A DNA stretch of 64,000 nucleotides from Ascarosepion bandense (taxonomy: Eukaryota; Mollusca; Cephalopoda; Sepiida; Sepiidae), in the NCBI GenBank assembly GCA_037127315.1, contig JBBBDQ010000347.1:875001-939000 (forward strand), written 5' to 3'. Below, one piece after another: positions 23,497 to 33,458 of this stretch. The notes beneath the pieces were generated by a model that was given only the letters and a program-made list of their open reading frames with translations, searched no databases and was not told the DNA's origin. The position numbers were made by a program, and so were the translations under genes. Position 1 is the stretch's first letter; every line of letters begins with the position of its first letter.

Positions 23497-23640
23497 TTAT
23501 ATAGCTTTGGTTGGCAACCAATTTACCTCAGAAAGTAATAGGAACTTACTACGTGAAAATGTTCTGCCCAGTCAGTCATGTCCCTTTAGAGGCATGTCGC
23601 CTAAGCATGCATCACGTTTGGAACTTACCTGACTGAACAT
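23497..23640 (-). repeat. dispersed hairpin repeat, family H, copy 3
   Basis: Longer copy reading GGTTGGCAACCAATTTACCTC through GTCAGTCATGTCCCTTTAGAGGCATG to AACTTACCTGACTGA. The extra left part (TTGGTTGGCAACCA) also appears in the 26.5-kb copy, so the full repeat is at least 140 bp. Confidence 0.7.
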
Positions 23641-24029
23641 GGATAATGTTTGATTCAGAGAGTTTATTGATACAGGAAGCATTCATCATTCCCAACTCAT
23701 GGGAAGAAGCTCTCTGGGAGGAATTTTTTCCATACGAATTGAATACGAAGTGAATGAGGATGACTGTGCCTTCATGTCTAATTCCAGGTGCGAATCCCAT
23801 AAGTACGGGAACTAATGAGAGCAGTTCTACAGAAGGGAAGCGAGAATTGAACTGCTCCAACATAAATATGGATTAAATACATTTCTGGTTTGATTTAATT
23901 TTTTAAATACAGAGCATGTCAACGTGTGAGGTAGAACAATTGACTGACTTTAATATAAAAGCATAACCTGTCTACGTTTATTTCACAAACATAGGAGGCA
24001 CCCACACTAATATTTACAACGTAGAATCA

Positions 24030-24530
24030 TTTCTTCTCTCACCAGCGTGACGTGGCTTACCTGTGCCTCTTCTATAAGTACTTTCACGGCTTCTGCTCCG
24101 ATGAACTTAGGTCATTGGTGCCGCCTAGGCACGAATTTACACGAGATACAAGATTAGCAAATAGGTCCCACCCTTTTACATTGAAACAGATAAGATGTAA
24201 CCGTAGTTTCTAATCCAACAGCTTCTTTTCTCGCGCTTCCCGCCTGTGGAATTCTCTTCCGTATGCCTGCTTCCCCGACAGCTACAATCTCCAGGAGTTT
24301 AAATGTAAGGTCAATTGACACCTCCTAACACACTAACTTGCATCTATTCTCTCAAACTCTCTCACCATCTAACCAACCCTTATTCTCGGTATCCTTATCC
24401 GTCTCTCACACTCCTGACATTTCCTATATCTAACCATCCTTTCTCATCACTTCCCCGACCCTATGTAACACCCTGCGCAATAGTGGCAGTGGAATGCCTT
24501 GCTAGGGGTGAAACGATTAAAAAAAAAACT
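24030..24530 (+). mobile_element. LINE-J 3' fragment with tail
   Basis: C-terminal coding remnant and 3' UTR of LINE-J. Landmarks: the HRRDV-equivalent near 24040, HGFCSDELRSLVPPRHEF, RLWNSLPYACFPD, and EFKCKVN near 24300. Then comes the tail GTGGCAGTGGAATGCCTTGCTAGGGGTGAAACGATT and an A-run ending near 24530. Frame shifts are present. Another LINE-J 5' fragment begins at once after the A-run in the same orientation. Confidence 0.8.
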
Positions 24531-24539
24531 CACCTGATA

Positions 24540-25853
24540 TCTTAGCCCTATGTAAAACTAACCTTGACCCTTCTAACCCCTCTTCTGAGCTTTACGTTCC
24601 TGCTTACCTTCCCTTCTTCAGGAAGGACTCCAATGTCCATATGCATGAGCTTGGTGTTTATGTCAGCGAACAACTCCCCCTAGCTAGGGTGACAACTCTT
24701 GAATCCCTGAATCATTCTTTCATGTGCTTCCGTCTGTCAATTCTAAGCTCGGTTAGCTATCTATTCTTTCTCTACAGCTCCCCCTCCTCCTCTGACTTTT
24801 CGGTACCTGACAGCATCTCTGACAATATCGACAAGGCCATTTCTTCTTATCCACCTGGCCATATATTTGTGTTTGGTCAATATAACGCCCACCACATCAA
24901 GTGGATGGAGAACTCTGTCACTGGCCTTGCTGGTGACCACACTTTTTAATTTTTCAATCACCCATTCCTTTACACAAGTGGTGGACTTTCCCACGCGTTT
25001 CTCCAATAACCCTAACGGAAGGGACTTGATCTCTGCTTCACTTCCATCCCAGACTTTTGCACTACCAGACAGCTATGCCCTCTCGGAAACTCTGACCACG
25101 CCGTAGTTTCCGTCAACATCTCATTCCACTCCCACGCTACCCAAGAAACCCAGACCAGCAGAATATCACACTGCTACCAAAGAGCAGACTGAAATTCGTT
25201 CCGAAACATCCTCTCTGACGTCCCTTGGAACAACGTTTTTAGTCTTCCCGTCGAAGACTGTGTATTCGAGGTCTCGAACGGGGTTAAGACTGGCATCGAT
25301 GCTTTCATCCCTGCCAGGAAATTTCAGTTTAAATCTCATTCGTCTCTCTGGTTCTGCCCGCTTGCTCGGCCGCCATTGCCCACCAAATTCATTTCTTCCG
25401 GCTCTAACGTAGCTACGCATCGGATCAAAACAGGCGCCTTTTCGCCTCAGCTCGTAATAAGTGTTAAAAGATAATTAACAAAGCTAAGATGTTGTTTGCT
25501 GCCAGAATGAAGCAACGAATATCATCCTGTAAGTTCGGCGCCAAAGACTACTGGGAACTCTGTAAAAACAAGAGTTAAGTTTTCAATACCCCCGTTAACC
25601 AATGAATTTGAGGTCTCCACCTTTTCAGCGGACAAGGTTGAATACTTTGCTTGCAGATTCTTCACCAATTCGAGAGGGATTCGTCTGGAGTTTCGACACC
25701 CAACTTCCTACCTAGAACTGAGGCTCAACTGAATGACTTCCACATTACACTATCGCTGGTTTCTAACATAATCTCAAGACTTGACACTCACAAAGTGAGC
25801 AGAGGTGACGGAATCACAATCATAGTCTTGAAGAAATATGCCCCGGAACTCTC
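24540..25853 (+). mobile_element. LINE-J 5' fragment: endonuclease to start of RT
   Basis: APE-type endonuclease region of LINE-J. The frame at 24641-24949 reads HELGVYVSEQLPLAR...SFMCFRLSILSSVSYLFFLYS...HIFVFGQYNAHHIKW. The last part matches the conserved GDFNAHH.W motif, with the catalytic Asp replaced (Q-Y in place of D-F). It continues in shifting frames with HSFTQVVDFPTRFSNNPN, LGNSDHAVVSVNIS (the SDH motif of the fold, 25090-25120), the linker (GIDAFIPARKF) and the RT start (HKVSRGDGITIIVLKKYAPE, 25790-25845). It stops abruptly where an RTE-like fragment begins. There are many frame breaks. Confidence 0.8.
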
Positions 25854-26020
25854 CTACTGTACCTGCTTGATTTTAGTATCCTCGACCTGTAATTGAAATT
25901 TTGGGCTCCTATTTTTGCTGAGAGCCATAAATTTATTTTTCTAGTGGTTTATATTTAGTCTTTTCTTTTTGCTTTCATTAGCTATTTTCTGGAGGATGCC
26001 TTGTAGTTTTTGCTCATTGC
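25854..26020 (-). mobile_element. RTE-like LINE fragment
   Basis: Minus-strand DNA similar to the 28.0-28.2 kb copy. The plus strand reads TACCTGCTTGATTTTAGTATCCTCGACCTGTAATT, paralleling the reverse complement of the region that encodes VEDNRIKQVQ there. It is short and decayed, and abuts the LINE-J fragment. Confidence 0.6.
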
Positions 26021-26520
26021 CTTAGATATCTGAATAATATTTGTTTGACAATATGTGGAATAGAGCTTTGGTATATAAACACTCCGATGATGTTATGTCT
26101 GGAAAGGCCCACGTAATAATCAACTTCTTATTAGGACAATCCTAGCCTTAAAAACTCAGTAGGTGGGAAAGTATTTTGTATCAAAAACAAGCATGGATCC
26201 CCTGTTTAATAAATGAACATCATTTATCTTTAAATCTTAAATATTTTAGGTATAAATTGCAGTCATAAAAATCGTACACATCTTATGAAACAACTTCCTG
26301 TAATCAGTTTCTTTTTAATGACTATAAACTTGAAATCAAATTAAAGGGTTTAATTTTTTCCGCTATATTTGTGTGAGATGATGCATCATATAGAAAATAA
26401 AACTGCACAGGATTTTAAAAAATGTATGTTTCATTCCCACATAAAAGTTGTGTCATAAGGATGGTTATTCCTTTGATACCGCTATGGACACTCACCCAGC
26501 AACGTTTATTTACAAAACTA
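26021..26520. other. no recognised feature
   Basis: AT-rich, short frames only. Confidence 0.5.
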
Positions 26521-26526
26521 TAAAAA

Positions 26527-26705
26527 TATCACCCAAGTCAGTCTGTTAAATGCCATATGTGATACACCTTTGGTCGACCATGTCGTGTAGATTTCAAAAG
26601 AGACATGACTGACTAGACAGAAAATTTTCTCGCAGCAAGTTTTCATTAATTTCTGAAGTAGACTGATTGCCAACCAAGATTGTAGTACTCAGTCAGTTCT
26701 TCTAT
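26527..26705 (+). repeat. dispersed hairpin repeat, family H, copy 4
   Basis: AGTCAGTCTGTTAAATGCCATATGTGATACAC, a decayed hairpin (TTTCAAAAGAGACATGACTGAC), CGCAGCAAGTTTTCATT and TGATTGCCAACCAAGATTGTAG, ending in ACTCAGTCAGTTC. This is the fullest copy and defines a unit of about 175 bp with GTCAGT-type sequence at both edges. Confidence 0.7.
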
Positions 26706-26724
26706 TTAAACAAGAGCTGGAAGG

Positions 26725-26845
26725 ATAAGGAGGTTTAATACCTTTCCTAAGAGTAATGTGAGTAAGTGAATGGAACGAATTTTCGGAAACTTGAAATCGA
26801 CACACCAATTTCTTGTTCCGATATCCATTGCACCACAACGTACAT
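26725..26845 (-). repeat. tRNA-Arg-like SINE, copy 4
   Basis: Minus strand: GTTGTGGTGCAATGGATATCGG head, GAAATTGGTGTGTCGATT in the place of the B box, then ACTTACTCACATTACTCTTAGGAAAGG. The order is the same as in copies 1-3. Confidence 0.6.
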
Positions 26846-27507
26846 TCAAGTTATTACTAAGCTTTTACAGATATGTATAATTTATCATTCTATAAAGACA
26901 TTTGAAACCAAATTTTTGGCCATTGTACCCTCCGTCATTCATCAGGTACTAGGAATTTCGATCCAAATACTTAATTTCCATCACTGGGGTATATCATTCT
27001 CATTCCTTGTACTAAGCTACATATGGCAGCAATGTAGTTATATCCCTTTAACGTTACACTCTAGGTTATTTCTTCAATAGTGCCATAGGTTGGTATTGAA
27101 CTCACAACACTTTGGGTCAAGTCTTTGCAACTAACAAACGTCCATATCCACTGTGTCTTTGAAGAAAGTTAAGCAAGACTGATGCGAACCAATTACTATA
27201 AAATATATATTAATTTCGATTTTATTAATGAGCATAAAAACAAATTTTTACGGTAAGACCTGATAAAAATTACAAACATTTATAAAGAATGAAAACATTG
27301 AATATATAGGGAGATAAATACTCAAAATATCAAGTATTTTTGGCAAACCCTAAAAAAGAAACGATATTTGGTTTAGAGAAAGAGATTCTCTCAACTATTT
27401 TAGTGATTTTTTTGTGTTCGTAAAACTCTAAAAATAATAAATTAAACGAACATATGAAAAATAATATAAAAATCTTAATGATAATAACTTGTCTGTCATT
27501 TTCAATG

Positions 27508-27510
<3 letters not shown>

Positions 27511-27551
<41 letters not shown>
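27511..27551. repeat. (AT)n with direct flanks
   Basis: AT run bounded on both sides by TTTCAATGAAATAT in direct orientation, suggesting replication slippage or duplication around the run. The region 26846-27510 shows nothing else I recognise. Confidence 0.9.
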
Positions 27552-27553
<2 letters not shown>

Positions 27554-28009
27554 CAATGAAATATACATATATATAAATATAATAATTATTTATAAATTCA
27601 GATCATATTAATGGCGTATAGCGATTTCAACACGTCAGTTCGAGAAATACATTGTTGACCTCGTTCAATCAAAGAATGGAGGAAAGATTCTCATACTCGA
27701 AGCATAGATACTAAATGAAGGGTTGGGAAATGTTGGTTACTATCGGGTTAAGCCAAGGGGAATCGTAGTGGTAAATTTCTTTTGGAAGTGGGAGTCATGT
27801 GGTTTGACCATTGGGTTAGTAGTGGTAGGTAGGAGGGAAATGTTACGGATTCACCAAAATTACAACCTAATTTTGTAAAAAACAAATTATATTATGAATA
27901 ACTGAAAAAAAGAGATGACTATTGAAATTTAACTTTATTACGGCACATACTAATGATTGTTTTACGTTTATTGAGAAATACATTCTGATATTGAAATTTC
28001 AGAATTTTA

Positions 28010-28766
28010 ATGTTTACCTCGTACAGAAAGTAGCAGTGGAGAGTGAAAAGAAGGGACTACAAATAAACTTTAAGAAAACTGAGTGCATGGTCATCAGCAA
28101 AAGATACAACCAAAAATGCCAAATACAGGTGGAGGATAACAGAATCAAACAAGTACAAGAATTTAAGTACCTAGGAAGTGTTCTAACAGGAGATGGAAAG
28201 TGCGACACGGAGATCCGAAGGCGAATTGGCATGGCAAAGGACGCGTACCAGAAGATGAGCAAAATACTAACAGACAGGAAAATCTCAATAGAAACGAAGA
28301 AAAGAGATCTGGACTGCTACGTGATATCAGTTCTTCAATACGGCTGTGAATGCTGGACAATATCATCGAAAATGAGGACAAAACTGGAAGCGGCCGAATT
28401 GTGGTTCTACAGAAGGATGCTACGGATATCGTGGACTGAGCATACAAGCAACGACGAGGTGTTAGAAAGAATGGCAACAAAAAGGAAATTGATGCTGCGC
28501 ATCAGGATGAGACAACTGAAGTTCCTGGGACATGCAATGAGGAAGGAGAGCCCGGAGAACCTGATACTGACTGGACAGATAGAAGGAAGGAGAGACAGAG
28601 GAAGGCAGCGGATAACATATTTGCAGGGACTGATCAGGTGGATGACGGAACGGGGGTTGCCAGGAGCAACAGGAGCAAACATACTAAGAGCCACAAAGGA
28701 TGGGGAGACGTGGAGAGCTATGATCGCCTACGTCCTGAAAGGACAGGGCATATAGAAGAAGAAGAA
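28010..28766 (+). mobile_element. RTE-like LINE, C-terminal RT region, open
   Basis: The longest undisturbed LINE frame of its type here, stop at 28753-28755. From about 28016 the protein reads as the RT connection/thumb and C-terminal part of an RTE-like endonuclease-reverse transcriptase: KKGLQINFKKTECMV, QEFKYLGSVLTGDG, ETKKRDLDCYVISVLQYGCECW, LWFYRRMLRISWTEHTSNDEVLERM, QLKFLGHAMRKE, ENLILTG, GRRDRGRQRITYL, and the end WRAMIAYVLKGQGI. The sequence before 28010 in the same frame is unrelated, so the copy is 5' truncated and lacks the endonuclease and the catalytic RT motifs. It ends in (AGA)n, like the 7.4-kb copy. One intact frame suggests a fairly recent insertion, but the fragment cannot retrotranspose. 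Confidence 0.9.
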
Positions 28767-29806
28767 TATTTTCTGTTAAACATAGATTACATCTATCATC
28801 TAGGCTATTAAGAATAAGTGCCTATCAGTTTCCACTTTATCTGTGAAATTCTGCCATTCTTATAAAATTCCCTGTATTTTCGGGAAACGGCTGTGTGATA
28901 CCATAAATTAGGAATAGTAAAGTGTGCCTGTGTGTATAAATTTTATGTTTTCAATTCCCACCATAATTCCGATATAAACGTTATATTTTTCTTTGTTTTC
29001 CTCGGGGTATAGCTTGATAGATCACATTTGTAGTACTAGATTTACCTTCAACCGGACAGTTTTCTTCGGATTTGTAATTATAGAAGGCTAAAATCCCATT
29101 CTGTCTATTGGATTCACTGAACTTCTTCAAAGTTTGGTTATTGTGGGAGCTAATAATATTATACATATTATTAGTACAAAAATAATTTTAACCGTTTCCT
29201 GTTAAATATATTACTCAGGTGGTCGTTGTTACGAAAATGTTTACTTATTAATTTAATACTTCCCAATGTTAACAGTTCATAGCCTACAGAACGGGACGAC
29301 GGACCGTATAATTTTCCTATTCCTATGTTTAACTTTATGCTTCTGCAATTCAGACATTGAAGTGGGTTTCAAATAAGTTAATTTATATTTATACACGCTA
29401 CTCCGGAGTGTATTTACATGTAGTTTTTTTTGTTATTCCTAAAGATTTTAAGGTTTGAAGATAATCGGCTACTTGTAGTAATACCCGTCCATGGTATTTG
29501 TTTTATAATGGTGTTAGGGTGGTGGGAATTAATGTCGATGTAGCTAGTAGTTTCATTTCCTTATGGTACGGTTTAAAGGAATCATTATCGAGGCTGAGTG
29601 TAATGTCTAGGTATTTCATAATCTTTTATTTGGAAGCAATTTTTACTTTATATCCCATTATCCTGAAGTATCTATCTATATATATATATATAAATAATAG
29701 AATGATATAGACATATTCTGTCTACTTCGAGACATGCATTCAAAAATTCTTATGCCGGAAACAGAGGACAGCAAGCAAAACCCATAGCAGAGGATAGCAA
29801 GCGAAA
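28767..29806. other. no recognised gene
   Basis: AT-rich sequence with an interrupted AT run near 29670-29690. Frames at 28981-29166 (minus) and 29498-29710 (plus) show no domain. Confidence 0.5.
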
Positions 29807-29937
29807 GCCCATAGCTCAGTGGTAGAATCGCCGACAGATGTTAATTCGATTGGGTTTCAATCCTGGCAAAAGCAAGCGGATGTCTAACCGTACAGATGTT
29901 TTGTGAAACATATCGCCCGAATGACTATATATATATT
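29807..29937 (+). repeat. tRNA-headed hammerhead repeat, decayed core
   Basis: Head GCCCATAGCTCAGTGGTAGAA (the best A-box of the family) and B-box-like GGGTTTCAATCC. Then GGATGTCTAACCGTA as in copy 1, but the core is damaged (CAGATG in place of CTGATGA, hairpin lost). It ends in GAATGACTATATATATA. An 18-bp near copy of its start (AAACCCATAGCAGAGGATAGC) lies just upstream at about 29778. Confidence 0.75.
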
Positions 29938-30204
29938 AGTCTACTGAGAGTTATCCATCTATAAATAATTTGTATATTTCTATCTCGGAATGCTAATTTC
30001 TTTTTCTATCAAATTGGCTCACGTCTATTTATCAGTAACTTTGTCTATTTTTATTTTCCTGAGTGATTTGACTAATAAGAGGTATGTCCCTATACCACCT
30101 TCCTAATTTTATGCTGGGTATGTTTCCGATGTTAAGTATTAGTGTCATTTTTTATGTCACTTTTTATAAAACTACTCCGTTGCTCGCATTTTTGCTCTAT
30201 GGTA

Positions 30205-30440
30205 TCGTCAGCATCCTTCTGTAGAACCATATTTTTGTTGCTTCAAGTCTAATCCACTGCAGACAGATTTTTCAGCATTCAATGTTAAGCAGGACTGGTA
30301 TTACAGAACAGTTCATTACTCTTTTTTTTGTTTCTAACGAAATGTTTCTTTTTTTTTTACTACTGTGTTTAGCTTTTGAAATTAATCCTTCGCTTTTTTA
30401 ATTCGTCTTCAGATTTTAAGTTCGCACTATATAGTCCCCT
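30205..30440 (-). mobile_element. RTE-like LINE fragment, decayed
   Basis: The plus strand reads CATCCTTCTGTAGAACCATAT...CAGCATTCAATGTTAAG, the reverse complement of the region encoding W.I...LEAAELWFYRRM at 28.4 kb. A run near 30345 matches the ETKKRDLD-equivalent region. It has heavy decay and T-run expansions. Confidence 0.6.
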
Positions 30441-30906
30441 GTTACCGATTTCTAAGCGCGGACATTTAATAGGTTCCACACCGATGTGAAGTTTCTTTTC
30501 TGTAATTATATGAACATATTCCATCCCTAGATTTCCGGTGACATACATGCACTAGTAATACCTGAAGGAATAGATTACTGTCCACCTTAGATATTGTTTG
30601 CTCATGAATCATTAATGCTATCAGACAAGCAACTTTTAATCGGGTTCGCATTAGTGCAGGAGGTAACAAATATCTATTTAGCATTGCAACATTGTTTAAA
30701 TTAATTTTAAAAAAGCGAATAACGTCTTTAATAAGTAAAGAAAAATTCGTTCTGAAGAGAAAAACACTGCCAATTAACGATGTATGTTTTAGTATCACTT
30801 CTAAGCTCATTTCCTGTGTCACTCGTGCCTTAACGACATTTAAATTGGTTATGAAAACTCAACACGTCATTTAGATTGGTAATCATTAAGTTTCGTGTTG
30901 AGCTTC

Positions 30907-30910
<4 letters not shown>
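30441..30910. other. no recognised gene
   Basis: A minus-strand frame of 118 codons at 30466-30822 shows no domain I recognise, and its composition follows the AT-rich background. Confidence 0.4.

Positions 30911-30981
<71 letters not shown>
30911..30981. repeat. (AC)n(AT)n compound microsatellite
   Basis: AC run then AT run, directly bordering the minus-strand hammerhead repeat pair. Confidence 0.95.
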
Positions 30982-30984
<3 letters not shown>

Positions 30985-31123
30985 CCATCCACATGCAAGC
31001 TTATTTCGCTGTATCACAGTTCATTAGTGTGGCTAAACACATCCACTTCCTTCCAGCCGGGATCGAATCTCGAAAGATTTGGTGTCTCTCAGAGCCCCTA
31101 CTCCCTATAAATAAAGAGAAATT

Positions 31124-31129
<6 letters not shown>
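30982..31129 (-). repeat. hammerhead-type repeat (subfamily 2), unit 1 of a tandem pair
   Basis: Minus strand: GGGGCTCTGAGAGACACC, B-box-like GAGATTCGATCCCGG, GTGTTTAGCCACA, then CTAATGA (31027-31021), the helix ACTGT/ACAGC with loop GAT, and GAAA (31007-31004), ending GTGGATGGCCAATATATA. The core differs from CTGATGA by one base (G to A at its third position). It has the same layout as the 1.5-kb and 55-kb repeats but a distinct body. Confidence 0.75.

Positions 31130-31174
<45 letters not shown>
31130..31174. repeat. (AT)n spacer between tandem units
   Basis: AT run separating the two minus-strand units. In the units themselves TATATA ends the 3' side, so the run is probably expanded element tail. 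Confidence 0.9.
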
Positions 31175-31177
<3 letters not shown>

Positions 31178-31318
31178 CCATCCACATACAAGCCTATTTC
31201 GCTGTATCACAGTTCATTAGTGTGGCTAAACACATCCACTCCAGCCGGGATCGAATCTCGACCGATTTAGTGTCTCTCAGAGCCCCTTCTCCCTAAAAAT
31301 AAAGAGAAATTTATATAT
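31175..31318 (-). repeat. hammerhead-type repeat (subfamily 2), unit 2
   Basis: Near-identical to unit 1, with a 4-bp deletion in CACTTCCTTCCAGCC and a few substitutions. The core CTAATGA is at 31220-31214 and GAAA at 31200-31197, with the same perfect helix between them. Confidence 0.75.
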
Positions 31319-31698
31319 ATATTTGAAAAGTTTTAACGCTCGATGTACAGTAAAAAAAATAGGTGTACGAATTGAAGAAAAAGTAGAGATAGAGATAAAT
31401 ATGTAGGCAGTCAGAAGCATAGTTATGTATCTTTGAGGAACGATGTTACGCTCCAGAGAAATGTAGCCAATTAGAGACAAGTGAGGAATTGCATTAGCGA
31501 CTTTAATCGACCAAATCGCGTACTAATATGGGCGTAAGCGAAAGATATGCAATCAGACTAGCTTTTCACGCAGGAAACAAGTTTGAATTCCCCGACAGAT
31601 GAGCACCATTAGGCCTGAAATCGGTGCTCTCAAAGAAATGTAGAGAATGGAATTTCTAATTCTTAGAGTCGCATTTGAAAGGAGTTTTGATGTCCGCA

Positions 31699-31739
<41 letters not shown>

Positions 31740-32099
31740 CTGTGTGTGCGTAAAAGATCATGAAAATCTTCATTGATAATGGCCAATAGATTACACGATT
31801 TGCTCAGATTCATAAAACATTGGACAATTTTTACACATTTAAAGTCCAGAAAAGAAAATGCTTATACGCATGCAATCAGTAATAGCTGTACTTTGTCAAG
31901 GAAACTAGTATAAAATAAGAAAATACACATCTTAGTTAAACACACACACATATATATGTACTTTATACACACACACACACACACACTTATATATATATAT
32001 ATAGAGAGAGAGATATTGTTTTTTTTCTAAACATATACTGTTAAATATAGTAGACAATGTTTATTGTGTTTAATCATAAGCGGTTCAAAGCATCATAAT
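31319..32099. other. simple repeats, no recognised gene
   Basis: Holds a (GT)n run at about 31709-31735, a block of AC, AT and AG runs at 31940-32012, and short AT-rich sequence. A frame at 31553-31813 (minus) runs through the GT repeat and is not credible. Confidence 0.6.
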
Positions 32100-32372
32100 T
32101 TGGCTTTAATTTCAGGTAAAAATGAAGACAAAAATTGTCCATCACTTGGATATATTTTTTATTATGCTGGTTGTAAGCTTTCGGCTCACATGCAATTTTA
32201 GAGTGATTACAAGGACGTTAACATAAAGATATCTACCATCAAAGATGATATTGTGTTGACATAAAATATTACTATGCAACGATAAGAGTCACCGAATAAC
32301 AAACGATGTTCATAAATTTATACTGCGGTTCTCTGATATCACACCGCGTGAGAGACCAAAATGTTAACAGAA
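32100..32372 (-). repeat. Penelope-like element terminal repeat (inverted copy)
   Basis: On the minus strand this parallels 38572-38880: GTGAGCCGAAAGCTTA, TTTATGTCAACACAA and ATTTTTGTCTTCAT occur in the same order. It lies 1.1 kb before the RT frame and is inverted relative to the copy after the endonuclease. Inverted terminal copies are known for Penelope-like elements (pLTR). The hammerhead core seen in the other copy is damaged here (CTAAAATTGCATGTGAGCCGAAA). Confidence 0.65.
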
Positions 32373-32965
32373 CCATATGTCTAAATGAAATGTAATATAA
32401 TGTGATCAGCTGGAAATGTGATTTTATGAAGTGTGGGTTGTTTTGATTTAATGTAGATGGCCTCTAATATCTGAAGTTTCTTTTTACTGTGTGTATGTGT
32501 GAGTACTATTGTGTTATCGACTAAAATTTGTCCAATATTATCTACATGGTTATGTTTTCTAAGAAATGTTAATTAATCGAAATGTGATCAAAAAGGTGGC
32601 AGGTAAGTCTACCGGGTATTTAAATTAAATATTTTACATTTGGGAAATGATTATTTTTACAGATTGTAATATTTAACATTATGAAAACCAGCAGGACAAA
32701 AAATGAAGAAACTTTAAAGTAACCACAAATAAAGGTTAGATTAGAAGAAGATGAGGCAAAGAAGGTTAGTTTAGAAAAGGAAGATGCAGAGAGAGAGAGA
32801 GAGAAAAGTAGCACTAGCTAAGATAGGATGGAGGGGAAAGCGAGAAAGCAGTTTGTGCTCTGTAAATGAACTTTACATCGAATTTTTTGGATCAGTATTA
32901 ATTGTTAACATACTACTATTAAGATCTATTAAGTTTATTTACCAGATCTTCGCCTGGATTTATTA

Positions 32966-32970
<5 letters not shown>

Positions 32971-32996
<26 letters not shown>
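32971..32996. repeat. (AT)n microsatellite
   Basis: AT run before the hairpin repeat. The region 32373-32970 holds no recognisable gene; a short AG run lies at 32788-32803. Confidence 0.9.
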
Positions 32997-32999
<3 letters not shown>

Positions 33000-33009
33000 T
33001 ACTTAGTTT

Positions 33010-33375
33010 TTGGTCATAAGAAAATAAGAGCAGTGCATAGTTGTATTAAAAAGTGTTCAATACAATGTTTTGTAGGATTTTGAATATTTTCCATCTGTAA
33101 ACGAGTTATTATACGATCTAGGTTTCTACTATCTGGTGTCTTCAGGTAATTTGCAATAAGTTATTTTTATCTTATTTTTTAAGAACGCTCACATAAGGGG
33201 GATTTTTTAAACGTGCAATCTTCAGAGTTAGAAGATATAACAGATGTATTTTATGGTATGGGTATCCTAATTACGTAAGCGTTCTTTAAAAAATATCGAT
33301 AAAAATCACTTATTGCTAATCGCGTGAAGACACCACATGGTAGAAATCTAGGTCGCGTAATAACTTCTCTACAAA
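33010..33375. repeat. hairpin repeat family P, copy 1
   Basis: Two inverted arms face each other: left GATCTAGGTTTCTACTATCTGGTGTCTTCAG (33116-33146) and right CTGAAGACACCACATGGTAGAAATC near 33326-33350. The loop is about 180 bp. The left arm and its upstream part are repeated at 59030-59180, the right arm at 59185-59270. It sits between the upstream PLE terminal copy and the RT frame, so it may belong to the PLE 5' region or to a nested foldback element. Confidence 0.75.
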
Positions 33376-33390
33376 TAATATATATATACA

Positions 33391-33394
33391 TACA

Positions 33395-33442
<48 letters not shown>
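33391..33442. repeat. (AT)n microsatellite
   Basis: AT run immediately before the Penelope-like reading frame. Confidence 0.95.
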
Positions 33443-33443
<1 letters not shown>

Positions 33444-33458
33444 GTATATCGATTTGAT

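Noticed and set aside
28014..28694. Three overlapping minus-strand frames
   Set aside because: Shadows of the RTE-like LINE coding strand.
30466..30822. 118-codon minus-strand frame
   Set aside because: No domain, no conservation evidence, AT-driven composition; could not be supported as a gene.
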